This document shows, in pieces, positions 24,926 through 29,265 of a stretch of 29,265 nt of DNA. Where the stretch lies: NCBI GenBank assembly GCA_937967685.1, contig CALBTX010000152.1, positions 1 to 29,265 of the forward strand, read 5' to 3'. Each line of letters starts with the position of its first letter. Positions within the stretch are counted from its first letter, which is position 1. The notes under the pieces are model-generated. The model was not told where the DNA came from, ran no database searches, and worked only from the letters and a program-made list of their open reading frames with translations. A program made the position numbers and the translations under genes. The stretch is from an uncultured Bacillaceae bacterium. Its GTDB lineage: Bacteria > Bacillota > Bacilli > Caldalkalibacillales > Caldalkalibacillaceae.

Positions 24926-24984
24926 CGGTCGAATAACTTTTCTGCCCGTTCGGCCTAAGAGTCATGAACCTGATGGAAAAAATG

Positions 24985-25009
24985 AGCCCTCCGTGCACAG
25001 CGGAGGGCT
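24985..25009. terminator. Bidirectional intrinsic terminator between lipA and yutC
   Basis: AGCCCTCCG (24985-24993) and CGGAGGGCT (25001-25009) form a perfect 9-bp stem with a 7-base loop. On the plus strand TATGTTTT follows; on the minus strand CATTTTTT follows. It can end both converging genes and is better in the yutC direction. Confidence 0.85.
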
Positions 25010-25022
25010 TATGTTTTAGTCT

Positions 25023-25874
25023 TTATTCCCTTTCATTCTCATGCTGATCATTCATGCTTTGATCTGTGCCGTTTCCTTGTCTTGCATTCGATCGGTTACT
25101 CGGGCCGTTTGCCTCCGTTTGATCTTGGGCAGCCCCCGGTTGTTCCCACGATTCCTTAGGGCCGCCCAAATGTTGAATAATTCGGTCAAGTTCGGCATTG
25201 ATTTGCGCTATATCGCTGTTGCCGCCCGAGTATGTCTGGGCAATGTCTCGTAACGAATCGATAATTTGGGGGTCATCCGTGGCATATACTTTAAACCATC
25301 TCGGAGTGACGCTTTGTCCTGACAACTCGACATTGCGCGCTAAGTCATCTCGGTTTCCGGATCCGCTGAAACCGATGATGCAGTCTTCATCCCCGACAAA
25401 AACGCTGGCGGTTTCAACATCTGGCATGCCGACAACCACTTGTGAAATCGTATCGGCCAACAGCTGTCGGTCAATGTATGTTTGTGCTCCGTAACCTTGA
25501 TAGATGACATCGGGATCATCGTCGGCATGTTCGACAAAGCCAAACAGCGCTTGCTCTCCGTTGTGGTCATCCCCTTTATAACTCCGATTTTGAAACCGAT
25601 TGTTTCCGTTCTTGCCGTCCCGGTTGAAAAAAGGAGCGCTGCGGGTGTCATTTCCGTTTCGAGACTGATCCGTATATAACGACCGGTGGCCTTTTCCTTG
25701 AACAATCCCTTCGTTGGCTCCCCCGTCAGGATTGATTCCCTGGCCCTCATGCGTGCCGTTGTTCATGTTACCGTTCATGCCTGAACCCTGGTCCGCGCCG
25801 CCGTCTTCCGGCGCGCAACCTGCGAATAAAAGGACAAAGGCACAGAAGATGATCAATAAATGTTTTTTGAACAT
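25023..25874 (-). CDS. yutC: YhcN/YlaJ family sporulation lipoprotein (YutC)
   Basis: A 283-residue lipoprotein of the YhcN/YlaJ spore-lipoprotein family. The signal peptide MFKKHLLIIFCAFVLLFAGC ends in a lipobox with Cys20. A long Asn/Gly/Asp-rich, low-complexity region follows (about 21-100), then the conserved domain (ADTISQVVVGMPDVETASV, WFKVYATDDPQ). The C-terminal tail is again Asn/Gln-rich. I start at ATG 25874, with AGGAGGTGG upstream; the open frame continues to 25994 with no signal-peptide logic. In B. subtilis yutC lies beside lipA and yutD, as here. It is probably placed in the spore envelope or inner membrane; the exact role is unknown. Confidence 0.85.
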   Translation of the reverse strand: MFKKHLLIIFCAFVLLFAGCAPEDGGADQGSGMNGNMNNGTHEGQGINPDGGANEGIVQGKGHRSLYTDQSRNGNDTRSAPFFNRDGKNGNNRFQNRSYKGDDHNGEQALFGFVEHADDDPDVIYQGYGAQTYIDRQLLADTISQVVVGMPDVETASVFVGDEDCIIGFSGSGNRDDLARNVELSGQSVTPRWFKVYATDDPQIIDSLRDIAQTYSGGNSDIAQINAELDRIIQHLGGPKESWEQPGAAQDQTEANGPSNRSNARQGNGTDQSMNDQHENERE

Positions 25875-25938
25875 GGCAATCCACCTCCTGCTAGTAGATT
25901 GCCCATTCCCCGGAAAAATGTGATTATCAAATATTTCC

Positions 25939-25967
25939 TTTACAACACAGCTAAAAGCACTTATAGT
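25939..25967 (+). promoter_or_regulatory. Sigma-A-type promoter of yutD
   Basis: TTTACA (25939-25944) and TATAGT (25962-25967) are 17 bases apart, each with five of six consensus matches. The distance to the yutD ATG is 25 bases. Confidence 0.65.
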
Positions 25968-25992
25968 ATTATCCAACAGAGGTGATTCAGCC

Positions 25993-26295
25993 ATGGACGT
26001 CGTTCAAGTACATGGATACTACTATCAACTTGTGAAAAACTTTAGAGATGGATGGGACCAGGAAGCTTTCCGGGAAAGATACAGCGAAGTCCTGCACAAA
26101 TACGATTATATTGTCGGTGACTGGGGTTACAGTCAGCTTCGGCTGCGGGGCTTTTATGATGATGCCAACCGCAAGGTTAAACCGGCGTTTGATGGAAAGA
26201 TCAGCGCTTTGGATGAATACATTTACGAGTACTGCAATTTCGGCTGTGCTTATTTTGTTGTTAAAAAAATGAAGAAGGATGATCTGTTTACCTAA
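25993..26295 (+). CDS. yutD: YutD family protein (DUF1027)
   Basis: A 100-residue cytoplasmic protein of the YutD family. It is recognised from the conserved core KYDYIVGDWGYSQLRLRGFY and the C-terminal DEYIYEYCNFGCAYFVVKK. The two cysteines in YCNFGCAY are characteristic. The function is unknown. ATG 25993 has AGAGGTGA upstream and a good vegetative promoter. It is divergent from yutC and converges with the DUF3055-like gene. Its length is typical for the family. Confidence 0.88.
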   Translation: MDVVQVHGYYYQLVKNFRDGWDQEAFRERYSEVLHKYDYIVGDWGYSQLRLRGFYDDANRKVKPAFDGKISALDEYIYEYCNFGCAYFVVKKMKKDDLFT

Positions 26296-26347
26296 CTTTT
26301 AAGGGATGCTCCCTTTAAGGGCACTCCTTTTAAATAATGATGCCTTA
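26296..26347. terminator. Overlapping imperfect hairpins between two converging genes
   Basis: TTAAGGGA (26299-26306) pairs with TCCCTTTAA (26310-26318) with one bulged T. The overlapping AAGG (26317-26320) can instead pair with CCTT (26326-26329). Short T-rich runs flank the structures. This probably serves as a weak bidirectional terminator for yutD and the opposite gene. Confidence 0.45.
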
Positions 26348-26617
26348 TTAAAGGATCACGCCCGAAAGAAACAGATGCAATTCTTGCGCTTCTTCTTCAC
26401 TGATGCCGAAGGTATGTTCCAGATAGCCCTCCTCTTTTAAATCGTCGGGCCCGATGATGGCCGCAATCCCTTTTTGAATATCCACCACCAAGCTTTTCCC
26501 AAAAAAACGGTCCGTTTGCGTGATGGCCAGGTCGAAGCGATGGGTTTCACCAACAAATCCGACGTATCTCGTTTGCGTCTCCTCGGTTTCATCGTACAAC
26601 AACATTTCGTCGTTCAA
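26348..26617 (-). CDS. DUF3055 family protein
   Basis: An 89-residue small cytoplasmic protein that I match to DUF3055 from memory of its Bacillus relatives; the function is unknown. Conserved stretches are LYDETEETQTRYVGFVGETH, FDLAITQTDRFFGK and AIIGPDDLKEEGYL. I start at TTG 26617 because AGAGGAGG lies seven bases upstream. The nearest ATG (26605) is too far from that site, and the open frame to 26659 has none. It converges with yutD. Confidence 0.75.
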   Translation of the reverse strand: MNDEMLLYDETEETQTRYVGFVGETHRFDLAITQTDRFFGKSLVVDIQKGIAAIIGPDDLKEEGYLEHTFGISEEEAQELHLFLSGVIL

Positions 26618-26735
26618 AGTTTTTCCTCCTCTGCTTACAAGCCGTACGGGTGGCTTCATCCCCGGCTGTTCCTTTTTTCCCGGTCGAATTTAGTATAGAA
26701 TACTTTTGAGAGGACTAAAAGAGGTGAAGCTGAAA

Positions 26736-26837
26736 ATGGAAATGGGCATTGCCATGATGACATTGCTGGCCATTGTTTTGACTTTTGTCATTACGATTCG
26801 CAAAGGTAAGAAAGCCAATCGAAAAAACAGCGACTGA
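26736..26837 (+). CDS. 33-residue single-pass membrane protein
   Basis: A small gene with an AGAGGTGA ribosome binding site exactly eight bases before ATG 26736. The protein has an uncharged N-terminus and one hydrophobic helix (MGIAMMTLLAIVLTFVITI). A basic, polar tail follows (RKGKKANRKNSD), so it should sit with N outside and C inside. I recognise no family. It lies between the DUF3055-like gene (divergent) and yutE, and repeats occupy the gap to yutE. The signal for translation is good; the function is unknown. Confidence 0.65.
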   Translation: MEMGIAMMTLLAIVLTFVITIRKGKKANRKNSD

Positions 26838-26854
26838 ATCGCGGTCAGCCATTC

Positions 26855-26922
26855 TGAATGCTGCTGGAGATGACATTAATGAGTGCTCCTGGAGAGGACA
26901 TTGAGTACTGCTGGACATGACC
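26855..26922. repeat. 25 bp imperfect tandem repeat before yutE
   Basis: Two 25-bp units (26855-26879 and 26880-26904) agree at 21 of 25 positions. A shortened third copy follows at 26905-26922. The core is TGCTSCTGGAGAKGACATT. The array starts 18 bp after the stop of the small membrane gene. Confidence 0.7.
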
Positions 26923-26958
26923 TACAGATTCAGACAACAGTGACGGGAGGAGAAGACG

Positions 26959-27417
26959 GTGTATTTTGTCGATCGGAAACTGCTTGAGGATCGTCTCGTG
27001 TACATAGAACAGCTCGTCCATTTTCTGCGGGAAATGGATCGTCCCGAGTCCCAAATGGCACGTCTCGCCTGTGAACGGGCCATCCATGTCTTGATCGATG
27101 CCATCTTGGATGTGGGCAATCAGATGATTGACGGATTTATTATGAAAGATCCGGGTAGCTATGAAGATATTGTCCGTGTTCTGGAAGATGAGCAGGTGCT
27201 TCTGTCTGAAGAAGCGGACAAGTTGGTTGAACTCATTTCCTGTCGCAAGGTGCTGGTCCAGGCGTATACGCAAGTGGATATGCAGCAGATCTGGAGACAA
27301 TACCAGCAAGCCGCACAAGCCGTGGAAACATTCCCTGAAAGAATCCGCACATACTTAAAAGAACATCTGGGGCCGGTCAACGCCTTCGGCTCGGAAGGAA
27401 AGGATGGGGACCATTGA
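26959..27417 (+). CDS. yutE: YutE, HEPN-fold protein (DUF86/HepT-like) with altered active site
   Basis: A 152-residue all-helical protein of the DUF86 family, homologous to HepT RNase toxins. The family core is visible in ERAIHVLIDAILDVGNQMIDG. At the position of the HEPN catalytic motif (RNxxVHxY) this protein has R96-K97-V-L-V-Q101-A-Y103, so the histidine needed for RNase activity is replaced by Gln. From memory B. subtilis YutE has the same change. No MntA-type nucleotidyltransferase antitoxin is adjacent, so I do not call a toxin-antitoxin pair. The start is GTG 26959 behind GGGAGGAG. It overlaps yutF by 4 bp. Confidence 0.83.
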   Translation: MYFVDRKLLEDRLVYIEQLVHFLREMDRPESQMARLACERAIHVLIDAILDVGNQMIDGFIMKDPGSYEDIVRVLEDEQVLLSEEADKLVELISCRKVLVQAYTQVDMQQIWRQYQQAAQAVETFPERIRTYLKEHLGPVNAFGSEGKDGDH

Positions 27418-28220
27418 GATCGTATGCTTTATGGATGTTGGATTTGGACGGGACCATGTACAGGGGAGAGGAAAAAATTGACGAAGCCCCGATTTTTATT
27501 GAGCAGCTCCGCCAGGCAGGACAAGAATTCGTCTTTGTCACTAACAATTCCACCAAAACTCCGGAAATGGTTGTCGAGCACTTGGCTTCATTCGGCATCA
27601 ACGTGCAAAAGGAACACATTTATACTTCCGCTATGATCACAGCCCGTTACCTGACACAGCAGACAAAAGCGCCTGATGTGTACATGATTGGCGAAGAGGC
27701 CTTAAGGACGGCACTGGAAAATGCCGGCTGCCGGCTTGTGGAAGACGAAGAAAAATTGTCTCTGTGTGATTACGTCGTCATGGGGCTTGATCGCCAGCTG
27801 ACATATGAGAAACTGGCCAAAGCGGTCATCGCTGTCCGGCAGGGGGCCCAATTGATCGCCACCAACAGTGATCAGGCCCTGCCGACGGAAAAAGGATTGT
27901 TGCCTGGCAACGGTTCTTTCGTCTCGGTCGTCAGCGAAACGGCCAGGTGCCGTCCCCTGTTTATCGGCAAACCCGAACCGCTGATGCTGGAAGTCATTTT
28001 GAAAGAAAAAGGCCTTGCCAAAAACGAAGTGATCATCGTTGGCGATAATTATGATACGGATATTTTGGCCGGCATTCGGGCAGGTGTCGATTCTGCCATC
28101 GTCTTGACCGGCTATACATCTATAGAGGAACTGGCTCAAAAAAAGGTCCAGCCAACGTACGTGTGGAATACGCTTTTAGATTGGCAGCATCAATCATCTT
28201 CATCTTCCATATTGTCCTGA
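27414..28220 (+). CDS. yutF: HAD-superfamily phosphatase, NagD-like (YutF)
   Basis: A 268-residue class IIA HAD phosphatase. Motif I is LDLDGTMYRG (nucleophile D10, D12), motif II is FVTNNSTKTPE, a lysine is in FIGKPEP, and motif III is VIIVGDNYDTDILAG. The C2-type cap lies between motifs II and III. Nucleotides or sugar phosphates are typical substrates; the specific one is unknown. It starts at TTG 27414, overlapping the yutE stop, with an AAGGATGGGG site. The last 31 bp overlap the opposite-strand yutG; the Ser-rich tail (HQSSSSSILS) is encoded there. Confidence 0.88.
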   Translation: MRSYALWMLDLDGTMYRGEEKIDEAPIFIEQLRQAGQEFVFVTNNSTKTPEMVVEHLASFGINVQKEHIYTSAMITARYLTQQTKAPDVYMIGEEALRTALENAGCRLVEDEEKLSLCDYVVMGLDRQLTYEKLAKAVIAVRQGAQLIATNSDQALPTEKGLLPGNGSFVSVVSETARCRPLFIGKPEPLMLEVILKEKGLAKNEVIIVGDNYDTDILAGIRAGVDSAIVLTGYTSIEELAQKKVQPTYVWNTLLDWQHQSSSSSILS

Positions 28221-28690
28221 CCTTGGGCATGTGCGAGTCTGCTCGATGCCGCTGCGGCGATCGCTCCGACGATATCGTCCAGAAATGTGTGGCACGATCC
28301 GCTTGTTTTGCGGTCCAAGTTGGCTAAGATGCCCGGTTTTGTTTTGTCAATGTACCCGTAGTTGGTTAAGCCGATACTGCCGTAAACGTTAATGATGGCC
28401 AAAGCGAGCACCTCATCGACGCCATACAGACCGCTGTCCTGTCGAATGATGGACTGCAACGGTTCTTCCAGTTGATTTTGCTCGGCCAGTTGATCCAGCG
28501 CGATGCCGGTGAGAATGGCATTTTGCACATCCCTTTTGGCCAAAACTTTTTCTACACTTTTAAGACACATGTCCAATGTTAAATCAGCAATGTATTGCTC
28601 TTGTAAAACATAAACAAGTTCGGCGATATCGCGTTTGGTGACACCCCGTTTGGACAAGTGGGCGATGGCCGCTTCCTGAAGTTTTTTCAT
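28190..28690 (-). CDS. yutG: Phosphatidylglycerophosphatase A family protein (YutG)
   Basis: A 166-residue protein of the PgpA family, annotated in B. subtilis as YutG. Conserved elements are SGLYGVDEVLALAIINVYGS and TFLDDIVGAIAAAASSRL. In B. subtilis this subfamily lacks obvious membrane segments, as here, so true phosphatidylglycerophosphatase activity is not certain. The acidic C-terminus (DNMEDEDD) is encoded in the 31-bp overlap with yutF. ATG 28690 has only a weak site (GGTGA). The yutH gene found between yutG and yutI in B. subtilis is absent. Confidence 0.82.
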   Translation of the reverse strand: MKKLQEAAIAHLSKRGVTKRDIAELVYVLQEQYIADLTLDMCLKSVEKVLAKRDVQNAILTGIALDQLAEQNQLEEPLQSIIRQDSGLYGVDEVLALAIINVYGSIGLTNYGYIDKTKPGILANLDRKTSGSCHTFLDDIVGAIAAAASSRLAHAQGQDNMEDEDD

Positions 28691-28783
28691 CTTGGTTTCA
28701 CCAACTTAGTTAGAAGTCAGTATTAAGGGTCAGAATGCAGTCATTTTTATATGGTGACTGATTCAAGATGTTCTTATGCACAT

Positions 28784-28813
28784 AAAAAAACCTTCTGTGC
28801 AGTACACAGAAGG
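28784..28813 (-). terminator. Intrinsic terminator of yutI
   Basis: On the minus strand CCTTCTGTG (28813-28805) and CACAGAAGG (28799-28791) form a perfect 9-bp stem with a 5-base loop. Seven T residues (28790-28784) follow. It lies 20 bp after the yutI stop. Confidence 0.92.
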
Positions 28814-28832
28814 AGTTCGCTTAAGACTCATC

Positions 28833-29075
28833 TTACATCACTTGTTCAACTTCCCGAACTTCCGGAATTTCTTCCATCAGCGCGCGTTCAATCCCTGCTT
28901 TCAATGTCATCGTTGAAGCGGGGCAACTTCCACAGGCGCCGAGCAGTCTTAGTTTGACGACACCGTCTTCAACATCGACGAGCTCACAGTCTCCTCCGTC
29001 ACGTTGTAGGAATGGACGCAGTTTGTCTAAAACTTCCTGCACTTGATCGTTTAATGATTGTGTTTCTTGAGACAT
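28833..29075 (-). CDS. yutI: NifU-like iron-sulfur carrier (YutI)
   Basis: An 80-residue protein equal to the C-terminal NifU (Nfu) domain, a scaffold or carrier for [4Fe-4S] clusters. The CxxC cluster site is C48-G-S-C51 in LLGACGSCPAST. The RDGGDCELV stretch is typical of the family. Length matches Bacillus YutI. ATG 29075 follows AAAGGAG. It is monocistronic, with its own TATAAT upstream and a strong terminator. It may supply clusters for LipA, encoded 4 kb away, though that is inference from family roles. Confidence 0.92.
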   Translation of the reverse strand: MSQETQSLNDQVQEVLDKLRPFLQRDGGDCELVDVEDGVVKLRLLGACGSCPASTMTLKAGIERALMEEIPEVREVEQVM

Positions 29076-29099
29076 TGAGACACACTCCTTTCTAATACA

Positions 29100-29105
29100 A
29101 TTATA
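29100..29105 (-). promoter_or_regulatory. yutI -10 element
   Basis: TATAAT on the minus strand, 25 bp before the yutI ATG. The -35 is weak (TTAGAT, 18 bases upstream). The rest of the gap to the window end is AT-rich with short direct repeats and no ORF I can support. Confidence 0.5.
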
Positions 29106-29136
29106 GTATGTGACAGCTGAAAAATCTAATAAAAAG

Positions 29137-29162
29137 CACGATCCTTTTTCACGATCCTTTTT
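29137..29162. repeat. 13 bp tandem duplication
   Basis: CACGATCCTTTTT occurs twice without a gap (29137-29149 and 29150-29162), upstream of the yutI promoter. Confidence 0.85.
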
Positions 29163-29235
29163 CTAAGGTGATGATAACATAATTTTTTTATTTTGGCGAT
29201 CAAGTTTGCTTAAAAAGCTCAGTTTGCCTATGATG

Positions 29236-29265
29236 TAAATAGGATTTTTACTAAATAGGATTTTT
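29236..29265. repeat. 14 bp direct repeat at the window edge
   Basis: TAAATAGGATTTTT occurs at 29236-29249 and 29252-29265 with a 16-bp period. The array may continue beyond the window. Confidence 0.8.

Noticed and set aside
26959..28220. yutE-yutF as a toxin-antitoxin pair
   Set aside because: YutE is HepT-like but lacks the catalytic His, and YutF is a HAD phosphatase, not a nucleotidyltransferase antitoxin.

Overview
The window is a low-to-mid GC Firmicute chromosome segment, most likely a spore-forming member of the Bacillaceae. Evidence: Bacillus-type AGGAGG ribosome binding sites, frequent TTG/GTG starts, the Bacillus-specific block yutI-yutG-yutF-yutE-yutD-yutC-lipA-lytH-yunB, and yunC/yunD further left. 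Sporulation genes (yunB, lytH, a YhcN/YlaJ lipoprotein) show an endospore former. I suspect a thermo-alkaliphilic Bacillus relative, but that is inference. I see no phage, transposase, CRISPR array, tRNA or rRNA.

Layout. 1-312: no confident gene. 313-2163: asparagine synthetase (AsnO type), followed by an intergenic stretch of tandem repeats. 2430-8495 (minus): an apparent operon of a glyoxylate aminotransferase, a PrpR-type sigma-54 activator, GlcD and GlcF. A near-perfect -24/-12 sigma-54 promoter (8549-8564) lies in front, with repeated/palindromic candidate enhancer sites 70-130 bp upstream. Together they suggest an inducible, self-amplifying module that oxidises glycolate to glyoxylate and aminates it to glycine. 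8717-9604 (minus): a P-loop protein of unknown role with an Asp23-like C-terminal half. 9728-11809 (plus): yunD-type metallophosphatase (apparently with an ATT start), a DUF6154 protein and yunC. 11895-15473: MoxR ATPase, DUF58 protein and a DUF4129 membrane protein without a transglutaminase domain. 15505-16775: thyA-dfrA. 16929-18269: short-chain fatty acid transporter. 18328-21851 (minus): a manganese-type ABC transporter with two MntR-like operators upstream. 22167-29075: the conserved Bacillus yun/yut block.

Besides housekeeping genes, the most notable things are the sigma-54 glycolate module, the MntR-like sites, a good sigma-K promoter before lytH, a perfect 16-bp palindrome before yunB, two small membrane ORFs (26736-26837 well supported, 16831-16917 weak), a HEPN-like YutE with its catalytic histidine replaced, and a recurring pattern of short tandem duplications at or just after stop codons.
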